A stretch of 64,000 nt of DNA from Podospora pseudocomata. Taxonomy: Eukaryota > Ascomycota > Sordariomycetes > Sordariales > Podosporaceae. Within the stretch, counting starts at the first letter, position 1, and every line of letters begins with the position of its first letter. A model generated the notes under the pieces. The model saw only the letters and a list, made by a program, of their open reading frames with translations, had not been told where the DNA came from and ran no database searches. The DNA lies in the NCBI RefSeq assembly GCF_035222375.1, contig NC_085888.1, positions 1,488,001 through 1,552,000 on the forward strand. The letters are read 5' to 3'. A program made the translations under genes and the position numbers. Of this stretch, positions 1-10,789 are shown piece by piece.

Positions 1-1004
1 ACCACACCCCCGGTTTTGACACGAGCTCCACCTCCCTTTACACCGCCAACCGGGCTTGTGCCTCGTCGCTGCAGGCGATCACCTTGGTTGCGAGCCAGAT
101 CAAGACCGAGATGATCAGTGTTGGTATTGGAGCCGGTATGGAGAGCATGACAAGGAACTACGGCACGAGGGCGATTCCAGTTGATGTCTGGCCTGAGTTG
201 AAGGAGAGTCCCGTAAAAGAGGCGAGGGATTGCGTGATGAGCATGGGGATCACGAGTGAGAATGTTGCCGAGAGGTATAACGTCTCGAGGGAGGACCAGG
301 ATGCCCTGGCTGTGGAGTCTCATGCTCGTGCTGCCCGCGCGGTGAAGGAGGGGTGGTTTGACAAGGAGGTTGTTCCTGTCCACACCAGGTTCCAAGAGGT
401 GGATAAGCAGGGGAATAAAGTTGGGGAGGAGCAGAGGGTGATTGTGACAAAGGATGACGGGATCAGGGAGGGGGTCACGCTTGACAAGCTGGCGAAGCTG
501 AAGCCGGCGTTCAAGCCTGATGGGAGGAGCACGGCGGGGAATTCCAGCCAGGTTAGCGATGGGGCTGCGGCGGCGCTGTTGATGAGACGGAGTACCGCTA
601 CTGAGCTTGGGTTGACGGGGCAGATTATGGGCAAGTTTGTTGCTAGTGCTGTTGCGGGGTGCAAGCCGGATGAGATGGGGATTGGGCCTGCGATTGCGAT
701 TCCTAAGTTGTTGAACCAGCTTGGGTTGAAGAGTGAGGATGTTGATCGGTGGGAGATTAACGAGGCGTTTGCTTCCCAGGCGCTGTACTGTGTGAGGGAG
801 TTGGGGTTGGAGAAGGAGTTGGTGGCTGGCAAGGTCAACCCTGATGGCGGTGCTATCGCGCTGGGTCATCCTCTTGGTGCTACTGGTGCGAGAATGGTCA
901 GCACGCTCATGCATGGTCTCCAGAGGACGGGTGGTGAGGTTGGTGTTGTGAGCATGTGCATTGGTACTGGTATGGGTATGGCTGGTGTTTTCGTTCGGGA
1001 GTAA
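1..1004 (+). CDS. pot1: 3-ketoacyl-CoA thiolase, peroxisomal type (5' end outside window)
   Basis: This is the last 333 codons of a thiolase, open from base 3 to the TAA at 1002-1004, with no intron visible. Thiolases of this class cleave 3-ketoacyl-CoA with CoA in the last step of beta-oxidation. Seen directly: the nucleophile region NRACASSLQA (Cys codon at 57-59), the mid-domain WEINEAFASQAL, the histidine motif GHPLGATGAR and the C-terminal cysteine loop SMCIGTGMGMAGVF. The last two match the POT1/ACAA1 branch best. The nucleophile loop reads C-A-S-S-L where the usual form is C-S-S-G-L, so this may be a diverged paralogue. The N-terminal PTS2 signal expected for the peroxisomal enzyme lies outside the window, so location is inferred from family only. 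Confidence 0.9.
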   Translation, partial: HTPGFDTSSTSLYTANRACASSLQAITLVASQIKTEMISVGIGAGMESMTRNYGTRAIPVDVWPELKESPVKEARDCVMSMGITSENVAERYNVSREDQDALAVESHARAARAVKEGWFDKEVVPVHTRFQEVDKQGNKVGEEQRVIVTKDDGIREGVTLDKLAKLKPAFKPDGRSTAGNSSQVSDGAAAALLMRRSTATELGLTGQIMGKFVASAVAGCKPDEMGIGPAIAIPKLLNQLGLKSEDVDRWEINEAFASQALYCVRELGLEKELVAGKVNPDGGAIALGHPLGATGARMVSTLMHGLQRTGGEVGVVSMCIGTGMGMAGVFVRE

Positions 1005-2464
1005 GCAAACCAAGAGGGGGGTGGGTGTGGTAGCATAGCATCCTGTACGATTTAGTGTCTTGGTTAGGTACTGGGTTGGAAAATTGGGAATGGATAATGA
1101 AGACATGTGTGTACATTATAAATGTTACCCTGTATGCTGTGTATAAAAATCATAACGGACCTGTTTCCACTACTCTGGGCATGTGTTCTTGTCGCCACTC
1201 CTTAGGCGAGATCACATACGTCATACTATATTTATCCATCTAAGGTCTTATAAGACTCAAGATCCAAAGAAGCTATGGTTTCACATACACGAGCTTGGAT
1301 TATGAACAAAGAAGACTGGGGTTATCAAGACAAGAAAATGTAACATCGTGTTACCTAGGGTGTGATGCTAAAATTAAAAGGAGGGGGGGGGGCGGAACTG
1401 TATTGAGAACATTGAGATATAAAGATCTTCTATAGATTTAGTGGGTAGCATCCGTCCCAACTATGTTAGTGGTTTCTCTGCCACCTTGTTGGCCTCAAAA
1501 ATTGCATCAGAGTGTGGATGCAGTTGAATAACACGCTAGTCGTCAAACTCATGACTACCCTAGGCAGGTAGGTATATTGTCTCTTTATTTATGGTTCATG
1601 GATTCACAATTTGCTTGTAGCGTTTGTTTAATGATTTCCTTCCCCAATCCCTGACTGCTATACGTATACAGTCTGTCTGTTGGCTATATGGGAATGAGTT
1701 GGACCTACTCTTCCTGTTGAGGGGGAAACGTAAACATTGGCCAAGGCCTGAGCGAAAAATGTTTATTCAACCTACAGAGTATGACAATGGCACATTACCC
1801 GGTTCGTGCGACTGGCCAGAGCATCTGGATTAGAGTTGTAAACTCGTCTCCATGCTCCCATGTATCATGTGTTAAATAGGTGCATTCACACCAATACATT
1901 CGAGAAAAGTTCATCAATTAGTCCATTCTACTCATAATACACAAACATAATCTTCCTTTGAAAAGAATTTCCCAACGTCCTGTTTCCGTCACCGCTGGCT
2001 TCCTTAACCAAAATCAACACAAATCAGAACAAAAATAGCGGGTATCTAATAAGTCCTCAAACCATTCCCTCCAAGCCAACAATCAACTCCATTCCCTTCC
2101 CCCTTCAACGCAAGTAGCATCGCTCGAGTACTCAATCGACAAGAAATAAATCCCTTCTCCACCAGGACACTAGTAGGTTTTAAGCCGCTAGTGTAGCCCT
2201 AGTGACTAGCGGTTGGTGATGTCATCTTCCTCTGATTTTCAAGAGGGGATGAAGTGGGCAAAGATATCGAGGGGAAAGGTATGATGTGAAAAGGTTTCGG
2301 TGAGGTGTTGGTGAGATGGAGGTCACGGGGCTGTCCCGTGATATGACTCCTGGCTGGCGAGGGGCGAGTGGTGTAGGGTGTAGTAAGAAAGAGGCGCATT
2401 GAGAGCGCTGTCCTCATGTGAAGGCTTCCACCGGGGAAGATGACTGTATCGAGGTGACTGGCGC
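1005..2464. other. Intergenic region, AT-rich
   Basis: This is the 3' flank of the thiolase and of the small convergent gene that follows. I see no coding signal: the open frames are short and lack family motifs or splice support. The stretch 1260-2160 is AT-rich, with a 10-G run near 1383. Confidence 0.6.
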
Positions 2465-2566
2465 TTAGACGCACTCGCCGCATTGGGGGTGCTGGCAGTG
2501 GACACAGGAGTTGCTGATGACGAGCATAGCTCCGCACTGGCAGCAGCGAGGTTGGTAGGCAGACAT
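2465..2566 (-). CDS. 33-residue cysteine-rich putative zinc-binding mini-protein
   Basis: The reading frame is intact from ATG (2566-2564) to TAA (2467-2465). It encodes 33 residues starting MSAYQPRCCQCGAM. Its seven cysteines and one histidine form a CQC pair, then CVHCQH and CGEC spaced as C-x2-C-x4-C-x2-C, a layout typical of a small zinc ribbon. The start is supported by its upstream region on the same strand: a TATA box 158 bp away, a pyrimidine tract at 2671-2690 and an A/C-rich leader (ACACCTCCATA) before the ATG, as in well-expressed fungal genes. No signal peptide is present, so it is probably cytosolic or nuclear. The function is not recognised, and metal binding is inferred from cysteine spacing only. 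The gene is too short for most gene finders. Confidence 0.55.
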   Translation of the reverse strand: MSAYQPRCCQCGAMLVISNSCVHCQHPQCGECV

Positions 2567-2723
2567 TATGGAGGTGTTTGCAAGGGTACTAGCTCGAGGC
2601 TGCGATGCTGAACAGAGATTATGTTTGTCTTGATGTTTGAGCAGATGGCAGGACTGGAGCAGTGATGGTAGGGAAGAGAAAGAAAAAAAGTGCAGCCTAG
2701 CTACGCGGTTGGGGGTTACCGAG

Positions 2724-2730
2724 CTATATA
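2724..2730 (-). promoter_or_regulatory. TATA box of the 33-residue gene
   Basis: TATATAG reads on the minus strand 158 bp before the ATG. A C/T-rich tract (2671-2690) lies between it and the start, where fungal transcription starts are common. Confidence 0.5.
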
Positions 2731-4729
2731 CTGAAACTCAAAGGTCAGGACTGCCTTGGGGTGGCAAGTTTCCCCGGAAGGTGTGGGCGTTTAGGTGATG
2801 GCTTGGAGGTCGAGGTCGCATGACCACAACGAATAGGAAGCCAGGCTGAGGCCGGTTTCCGGAGAAGCGGGAGATGACTTGGGGTGTCTTTGTTCCCCAG
2901 GCGCCCTGTTGACCGAGAATTGTCTTGGAAAACACCCTTGGATCAGCAGCTTTTCTCTGGGGAAATCGTGAGATGGACCTCAAAGAAGGTTCAAAATGGC
3001 CTGGTGCGAACTGCAATGTCTCCCACAGTCCATGCAGTGCATCCCCTGGCCGCAGTAGCTTGGGTGTGATCGAAGCTTCCCCGCAGCTAATCAAGCTCTC
3101 AGGATTGGCTGCGTCACCAGACTGTCACCAATCAGAGAAAGCCATGAGCTTTCGAGATTTGGTAACGTTTTGTTTCGTGGGGGCTGCCGGAATCCCCCGG
3201 AGCGACACCATCACCACCCTCACCATTCCCAGCCCTGTGGTTCGCCGCCGTCGTGGCCGGCAACTTTCTATTGAGTGGGGGATCGTCCGAATAGGGAAGA
3301 AACGACCCCGAAGACCCTGTGGGACACGCGATCAAAGAAACGCACTGACGGGACTGACGTGGGTGGTGTATCCGATGTTGAGTTGCCGCCGAGAAGATGC
3401 CGCCTCGACAATTCCTTTGTAGGACACGAAGCTCTCATTCTGGGCCGAGAACTGTCGACACGATTATGAGAGAAGCGGGAATGCTGGGTAACTGAGATGA
3501 AGCACAGCACCTCCGATGGGGAGAGATACACGAGGCTCAAACACATGTTCGGGGGCTCCCAAGCGTCGGTGACCGAATCAGCACGAAGGAAGAGGGCTGA
3601 CTTGTTGCATCTCTAAGAAACTGAGATGCTGGAAATGGCAATGAAGTGAAGTAAGGTGGAATGTGGAGATTGGCTGCCACCCAGCCGGGGCTCAAAATTC
3701 CAGCCACACGCAGTTGTGTGGCAGGTGGCGGTATGCTCAGACAATCTCACTCCACTAACCCACCACAAGGCACACACGGCCAACCGTGCCAACCCACACA
3801 ACAGAGGCAACTTGCAGGATCCGACCCAGGAAGTGGAATTAAAAAGTGCTCCAATCACCCGCCGAGGCATTCCCGTTGGCGTCTCATCCCTCCAGATCTT
3901 TTGACTTGGGGTGCCTGTCTTTTCCAATTGCTTGAACAATGCTCAGATGCTAAGAATTAATGCCGATTAGGTTTGCAGGAATTCCCGAGGGGGCAATTCG
4001 AGGTCCGAGAAGTCGAGGCCGCATTTACAAATTTGGCTGGTGTTGTCGACGGCTCCCTCGACGTGGCAACGCCGCAATGCCCGCCAACACTTCACCAGCC
4101 TCTGCAAAGGAGCGGCCAGGCCCGGCCACGATGAGGACAGCACTACTAGTCAGCCGCCGCATCTCACCGCATCTCCGTTTCCCGAGTATGATGGAACAAT
4201 AGCGTTCGGAGCTGGTTCCAACCGGCACTTTGAAGGCAGCATTTCAGCCACACGGTGGAGGAATTCGAGGTAGGCTGTGCTGCCGTATATCCGCCAGCAA
4301 CAGAATTCCTTCTATGAATGGCTTTTGGCAGTGGGCATCTCGAAAGCCGTCATCCACTTCGCGGTGGGTCATGCGAGGACTTCCTGACACATGAAAGCGG
4401 CACAAGGCATTCCTGATGGCCTCCCGGGATAGGGGCCTCTTGTTTGTAGTGATCCTCTAGGTATTCAAAGAAGCTTTATAACCATCTCACTTTTGACGTT
4501 GCACATTCAGTCCTCATCTCACCATTCAGACGCCGTCAGCAACTCGACATTGGTGGCCTGCAGCATCTACTTAGCCAGTGATACATACCTCTTTTGATCC
4601 TACTGATCCTCCACCTCACACTCCTATTTAGGCCGCCTTTGCGTTCGGTTCAACACCTTGGGAACCGGGAATATACCTCCTGACCTCACCTACACACAGA
4701 AAAGCCTTTTTTCCAGCTCAATAACCATC
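2731..4729. other. Intergenic region / promoter of the vWA-Hint gene
   Basis: About 2 kb without a supported gene. Several open frames of up to 165 codons occur on both strands, but they overlap one another, carry no recognisable motif and have no consistent splice sites. The last 200 bp, rich in CACC and CTCACC, resembles the leader of the downstream gene. Confidence 0.5.
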
Positions 4730-7287
4730 ATGGTCCGAATCAATCTTTGTAACTGGGGAAGGACGCCTAGTGCCTCGAATTCGACACTACCCCTGAGAAC
4801 CCGAGAGAAGGAGGAGCTCCCAAGATCACAATCGATGCTTCAGATCCACCCTCTTGAGACCGAAGATGGTGTATTAATCAAGATTGACCCACCCAAAGAA
4901 CCCGAGCTTGAAGACTTACGAGAACGAAACCATGTGCCTCTTGATTTGGTCCTCTCGATCGATGTGTCAGGCAGCATGGGTGCAGATGCACCTGTTCCAG
5001 CAAAGAACGGTACAGAAGGAGAGCATTATGGCTTGTCGGTGCTGGATCTTGTGAGGCACGCAGCCAAGACTATCTTGGAGACATTGGACGATCATGACAG
5101 GTTGGGGATTGTGACGTTCAGCACCAGCAGCAAGGCAAGTTTACGTCTGTGTGCGCCTTAAAGACCTCAAGACTAACAACTGAAAATAGGTGGTTCGAGA
5201 ACTCACATACATGACACCAGCCAACAAGGCCAAGATCCTCAAGCAGCTTGATGCGTTACAGCCGTTATCCATGACCAATCTTTGGCATGGTATCGGTGAT
5301 GGCCTCAGTTTGTTCAATAACAATCTCAAGGCAGTCAATGACCGTCGCAACCCTGGCAGTGGCCGAGTACCGGCCTTGTTAGTTCTCACAGATGGCATGC
5401 CGAATCACCAGTGCCCAAATCAGGGATATGTCGCCAAACTCAGGCAGTGGAGTACCCTTCCTGCCTCCATTCACACTTTTGGATTTGGGTATAGCTTGCG
5501 ATCTGGTCTGCTCAAGTCGATTGCCGAGGTCGGCGGTGGCAACTACTCCTTCATTCCAGATGCCGGCATGATTGTAAGTTTTATTATCATTTGGTTTGAA
5601 TTCAGAGCACTAACGAATCCAGGGAACTGTCTTTGTACATGCTGTCGCTAATCTCCAGTCAACTTTCGCAACCAATGCCGAACTCCAGCTCACCTACCCA
5701 GCGCCGCTGGAGCTCAGACAGACAACAGGCGATGCCGTGGAGAAACAACAACCATTTTCACCATCTGGGGACGACTCTCCCAATACAATTCTCTATATCT
5801 CCCTCGGCAACCTCCAATACGGCCAATCCCGAGAAATCTACCTCAGCTACAACTGCACCTCAGAGTACATCAAGTCCGTCAAGACCAGAAAAAGCTCTAC
5901 CCCGCTCCCAACCATCACAGCAGTCCTCAAATTTCACGAAGACACCCACTCCTTCAACCCCAACCAACCCACCCGTCTCACCGCCAAACGCAACATCACC
6001 GACCACTCCGTCTCCCTCCCCCCTGCCGAAATAGCCTACCACATCTCCCGCTCCTCCCTCATCTCCTTCATCTCCAAGTTTTTCCCCCTCGACTTCGAAA
6101 ACGAGCACCAACCCCTCTCCGACCTCCCCGACGACATTCCGTCCCAACTCACCGCCCTCGTCAACTCCCTCCCCGCCGTGAAATACACCACCACCCACCC
6201 AGGCTGCAAATCCCTCCTCATCGACCTCTGCGGCCTCAACATCGACCCCTTAACCACCCCCCCCTCATCCTGGACCGGTCAGATCTCCCTCGCCCTGACA
6301 AACACGCAATATTACTTCCGCTGGGGAAAACACTACCTCCCCTCCCTAGCCGGCGCCCACGCCCGCCAAATCTGCAACACCTTCAAAGACGCCGGCCCAA
6401 AACAATACGGAGCCCACTCCCCTTTATTCATCACCTGCAGAGACACACTAGATGACGCGTTCGACCACCTCCCCGCCCCAAAGCCGAGCAATGCCCTGCC
6501 ACCAGTCTACGCCCGGTACACCCCCGCCTCCGATTCCCCGCCGGCGTACGACACCCAGGATTATAGAGACGAAGGCTGGAAGTGGGGCAGCGGTGCTGGC
6601 AACAGTGGTGATGTATACAACACCGCCAACGTCACAATCAACATGTCAGATTACAATGACGAAGAAGGGGCTTGTTTTGCCGGTTTCACCCTCGTCACGT
6701 TGGCAAACGGCAACAGCGTCAAGATTGGTTCTTTGCGAAGGGGGGCAAGGGTGTTGACTCCGAGGGGAGAGAGAAAGGTTGCTGCGGTGATGAAAACCCC
6801 CGTGAGAAGAATGGGGATGACAGTTGTTCAGGGGGGACGGCAAAGGTTTTTGGTTACGGGGTGGCATCCTGTTAGGGTTGGGGAAAAGTGGGTGTTCCCG
6901 CAGGAGATGAAGGCGGGGGGGAGGGTGAGGTATACGGGGTTTATTTACTCTGTTTTGCTTGAAAGGGACGACGACGTGGAGGCGCATGCGATGATGTTGG
7001 GTGGGGGAGGGGTTTGGGGGGTTACGTTGGGGCATGGGATGACCGGTTCTTCGACCGCGGGGGATGATGTGAGGGCTCATGGGTTCTTTGGGGATTATGA
7101 CATGGTTGGGAGGGCGCTGTCGGGGCTGCAGAGACTGGGTAATGGGTTGGTCCTTGGAGGTGGGGTGGTGAGAGATCCGGTGAATGGGTTGGTGAATGGG
7201 TTCAAGAGGGCTGTGGTCACTCAGACGCCAGGGCCTGTTGCCAGAGGGAGTTGTGGGAAGCAGAGGAAGATGATGTTGTACGCTTAG
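4730..7287 (+). CDS. vWA-Hint protein (vWA, Vwaint and Vint domains), 817 aa
   Basis: Exons are 4730-5134, 5190-5573 and 5623-7287; all junctions are phase 0. Intron 1 starts GCAAGT and is a GC-AG intron: only that site joins SSK to VVREL in frame. Intron 2 is an ordinary GTAAGT intron. Both have a CTAAC branch site. Residues about 69-260 form a von Willebrand A domain with a full MIDAS: DVSGS at 79-83, the Thr of SMTNLW, and LTDG. A middle Vwaint-type region follows. The C-terminal Hint domain begins at Cys614 (ACFAGFTLV), with GWHPVRV and the ending VTLGHG...VRAHGFFGDY typical of fungal Vint domains. Hint folds derive from self-processing hedgehog/intein domains; whether this one cleaves itself cannot be told from sequence. 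There is no signal peptide. ATG 4730 is the first in frame. Confidence 0.88.
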
Positions 7288-7654
7288 CATTTTGTATCAA
7301 CAGCACATGCCTAAGTAACACTTATCTTGTATTTAAATAAATATATGTCGTCATTATCAATACACTTGGTCAGCATGTTGACAGGTGGTCAATGCTATGG
7401 AGCGTAACATGTGTGTTCAATTTGCTAGTTATCGCAGAACAGAGTTTTGATACAGCTCATGCTCAACAGATCTGTATAGGTATGACGCTACCACATATCC
7501 CATCCCAATCTGCATCCTTCAAGGTAGGTATCCTTCAGTCAGAGATAAGATAGGTTCCCCACTTGAATCTGCTCCTCCCATTACTAGATCACCATATCCC
7601 TTCCTTGATATTGTAACAATCCATAAACATGGTCAAGCGCTGGAGTATCTTCAG
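7288..7654. other. Intergenic, AT-rich
   Basis: Convergent 3' flanks of the vWA-Hint gene and the Gag-like ORF. An AATAAA-like stretch lies near 7337 (AAATAAATATAT). No long terminal repeat is seen here. Confidence 0.5.
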
Positions 7655-8575
7655 CTACTCTCGCTTCCCATATTTCTCTGTGAGGTGATCGAGCAGCTCC
7701 TCGCCCGTCTTGAACTCCCAAGCATCGCTGCTCTGATCGCTGTTCACAATCGCCTCGACAGCATCAGCAATATCCCAAAAAGCATCGCCATCAAGGAAAA
7801 ACAAGATGTAGCAGATCTTGACCTTCTCCGTTTTGAAGGTGTCTGGCTTGTCGCTCCAGGCGCGGGTGATGTCGCGTTTCCAGAGCATAAAGTTGAAATA
7901 CCGAACATACTTGTTAGGCTCGGAGCCATCAAATCGGGTGGGCTCTTTGGCGGTTTCTTTCTTTTCGGTACCGGCCATCTCTTGATCGGGCTTTGTGTCA
8001 CTGGCTTCGAGGTCGGTAACCTTTCTCTTCAAGTTGCTGATCTCATGATTCAGACTGGCATTCTTGTTCTTCAAATCCCGAATTTGCTTGTTGGAGTATC
8101 CAGCCAGCTCATTCCAGATTCCAAGCAGGCTACCCAGGCCGCCAGGACGAGCAATGTGAGGGTGGTGGATGTTGACTCCCAGATGCTGGAGGACGTCGAG
8201 CCTGGAGAGGACCTCGGGTTGTACCTCGAGGGTGGCATAGATGTTCTTGTAGAATGGCAGCGCTTTTCGGAGTTCATTACGGACGTCGGCGATGTCCTGA
8301 GTGGACCAAGACACTGCATTTAATTGGGAGGAAAAGGATTTTGGGGGACCCCTGGGAACAGAGACGGCGCGATTGAACGGGGCTGGGCTGGTGATGGTAG
8401 AAGGGGACCCAAAAGACACTTGAACATGAGGGGCCAGCGAATTCGGGGGAGGGGTCGCGCTGGTGGAAGACATCGCGGGGTTAGCTTGGGAATCGACGGC
8501 GCCTTGAGGACAGTTCTCAGTCCTGTTGCTGGGAGGCGTTTGGAATCCGTTCAAGGACTTCTGGTCAGAGGCCAT
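7655..8575 (-). CDS. Retrotransposon Gag-like protein, 306 aa, no pol
   Basis: A single uninterrupted frame runs from ATG 8575 (MASDQKSL) to 7655. The first 75 residues are Ser/Pro-rich. A helical, probably coiled-coil segment lies around residues 160-200 (KNKNASLNHEISNLKRKV). The C-terminal third carries the capsid-like pattern RFDGSEPNKYVRYFNFMLWKRDI, then KVKICYILFFLDGDAFWDIAD and a last helix ending LTEKYGKRE; this pattern is familiar from fungal Ty3/Gypsy Gag proteins. There is no zinc knuckle, protease, reverse transcriptase or LTR within about 1 kb on either side, and there are no internal stops. It is therefore either a domesticated Gag gene or a relic preserved by chance. The start was set at the only early in-frame ATG. 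The Gag assignment is by pattern recognition and is moderately sure. Confidence 0.6.
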   Translation of the reverse strand: MASDQKSLNGFQTPPSNRTENCPQGAVDSQANPAMSSTSATPPPNSLAPHVQVSFGSPSTITSPAPFNRAVSVPRGPPKSFSSQLNAVSWSTQDIADVRNELRKALPFYKNIYATLEVQPEVLSRLDVLQHLGVNIHHPHIARPGGLGSLLGIWNELAGYSNKQIRDLKNKNASLNHEISNLKRKVTDLEASDTKPDQEMAGTEKKETAKEPTRFDGSEPNKYVRYFNFMLWKRDITRAWSDKPDTFKTEKVKICYILFFLDGDAFWDIADAVEAIVNSDQSSDAWEFKTGEELLDHLTEKYGKRE

Positions 8576-9208
8576 CGTGACAGTCAAAGTCAACACACGC
8601 AAGATGTTGAGCGAGAGAATCGTAGCAGAGAGAAGAAGGAAGCCGGGAAATGAGTGGATTCAACCATGATCAAGCGTGTCACTCTTAAACGGAAGGAACG
8701 ATGCTCAGACAATAAAGTTCGCGAGGCAGCTAGCTACAGCCATACTCCGTATGGCCTTCACACACTGACAAAGGCATGGATGGTACCTCATTATGTCTAG
8801 ATAGTCGTTCATCACAATTCCATTCTTATCCAAAGTAATCTGGCGCAGAGAATACTGACGGGATCTCTCCAGAATCAGAGCTGTGGATGCTGTTGCAAAT
8901 AACAGCATGGTGTTGTTGCCGCTCCTTCCTCGGTGTTGATGATGTTGCAGAGTGACAGGGGGCAGGGAGAACAGCTGCTTGCCAACTGGTCTCCACCCGG
9001 CTGCCGCACAGGCCATCTGCGCCGACTGCCCCACTTCCTCTGGTGCGGGCCAATCTGAATTTCACACCGCTTTCATAGGGTTTTCAAGCCCTGCCAAAAA
9101 TTTGGTGAGCGCCCTTCAAGCAGAGCCACCTCCCAAATTGCATCTTGCACGACCGGTGATACTTTCGACAACAGAGGGACCAGAGGGGCTTGATCCACAA
9201 CATTCACA
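8576..9208. other. Divergent intergenic region upstream of RPL13
   Basis: The 633 bp between the Gag-like start and the L13 start hold no supported gene. The last 40 bp (CAACATTCACA before the ATG) form the L13 leader. Confidence 0.5.
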
Positions 9209-10231
9209 ATGGTGAGTACCCTCGTTGTTGCAAACGACGGCATCATCGATTGCTGCCGTCGATGGCCCAATTGCTGTTTGTCGATTTACTGACCGAGTCT
9301 CTTCGAAATCCAGGCGATCAAGCACAACCAGCAGATTCCCAACAACCGTAAGCAATATCCATCTACACATCCCAGTCCAGCGACCGACAGCGACTCCGAC
9401 GAGACGATGACGATGCCAAACCCGGGCTACGAAGATTTTGGAGGAACACAGCGACTAACATCGAATTTCAGATTTCCGCAAGGATTGGCAGAGGCGCGTG
9501 CGGTGCCACTTCGACCAGGTTCGTAATCATCGATCGAGCTGGGGATAGCGGCCGATAATCTCGAAACACATGGGAACCTCAATTCTGACGTGATGGAAAA
9601 TATAGCCCGGCAAGAAGGTCACCCGCCGTCTGGCGCGCCGTGCGAAGGCTGCTGCCGTTGCCCCTCGCCCCGTCGACAAGCTCCGCCCCATCGTCAGATG
9701 CCCGTGAGTTTATTCCAGCAGCAACGGAGGAATGTGTAGTGGAGGATGTGGTCTAACGAGATTCTGTGCAGCACCATCAAGTATAACCGCCGGACACGCC
9801 TCGGCCGTGGTTTCTCCCTCGCTGAGCTCAAGGCCGCCGGTATCCCCAAGCTTTATGCTCCCACCATCGGCATTGCCGTCGACCCCCGCCGTGCCAACCT
9901 CTCCGAGGAGTCCCTTGCCGCCAATGTCGAGCGCCTCAAGGCCTACAAGGCCCGCTTGATCGTCTTCCCCCGCAAGTCCAACAAGGTCAAAAAGGCCGAC
10001 ACCCCCAAGGACCAGCAGTCCGGCGAGACCGTCAAGACCATTGCCTCCGCTTTCGGTCTTGGTACCCCTCTTGCTCCTGGCTTCACCGAGATCTCCAAGA
10101 GCGACCTCCCCAAGAACGTCGAGGGCGGTGCCTACAAGGCCCTCCGCAAGGCCAGATCCGATGCCCGCTACCAGGGCATCCGCGAGAAGCGCGCCAAGGA
10201 CAAGGCCGACGAGGAGAAGGCCAAGAAATAG
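9209..10231 (+). CDS. rpl13: 60S ribosomal protein L13 (eL13), 213 aa
   Basis: Exons are 9209-9211, 9314-9347, 9472-9518, 9606-9703 and 9772-10231, totalling 642 nt. Exon 1 is only the ATG, a common fungal ribosomal-protein layout. The N-terminus reads MAIKHNQQIPNNHFRKDWQ, followed by RRVRCHFDQPGKK, TRRLARRAKAA and RPIVRCPTIKYNRRTRLGRG. This is the eL13 signature, and the length fits the family (about 205-215). The C-terminus is lysine-rich (EKRAKDKADEEKAKK). The protein binds rRNA in the large cytosolic subunit. All introns are GT-AG with standard donors. Intron 2 (124 nt) and intron 1 (102 nt) are longer than the others in the window, and I looked for snoRNA boxes in them without success. 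Confidence 0.96.
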
Positions 10232-10789
10232 GCGTCTGGTTCTTCTTTTTGTGTTGGGGTGCAACGGTTAGGAATGATTCCCTGAGGTGTTCATTGGGCT
10301 GGTTCTACTGGTCTGCATTTCTGCTTTTCCCGGTATCCCGGACGGGAACAATAAAACGTTCTCTCTCCATGGCTGTGTAGTTCGGGGGCAGACCCTCGGG
10401 TTCGGGCAGATAACACGCATCATAGGGATTTAGAGCATTCACAAAATGAATGGACAAAGGGAAAAAAAAGCATGATTGATGGCCACACATGATTTTCGGG
10501 TGATCAGCGGTAATTGACTGGGTTTTTCTACAAATAATGGTTCAGTTATGAATGCTGTTTACATGTTTCGCTGTTACAACGCTGTACAGGTTGTCCCTCT
10601 GGAGTTTACTGCCACTGATATACCTCCATCAACTCTGAACAGTCACACATCCAGGCTTTATACGTGATAATAGAAGCGTTCCCCCTCAGGCAAGCCAGAC
10701 GGGGAGTTCGACCCCCAAGTGTTCACCTCCAACATGGTTCCAGGCGTGGGAGGTCTCGAAGACATGCGCACATATCCCCCAGGTACCTC
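10232..10789. other. Convergent intergenic region
   Basis: The 3' flanks of RPL13 and of the armadillo gene. Nothing coding or structured is recognised. Confidence 0.5.

Noticed and set aside
2199-2537. 112-codon minus-strand frame
   Set aside because: It overlaps the better supported cysteine-rich mini-gene in another frame and has no motif.
9212-9471. Possible intronic snoRNA in RPL13 introns 1 and 2
   Set aside because: No convincing C (RTGATGA) and D (CTGA) box pair with a terminal stem was found.
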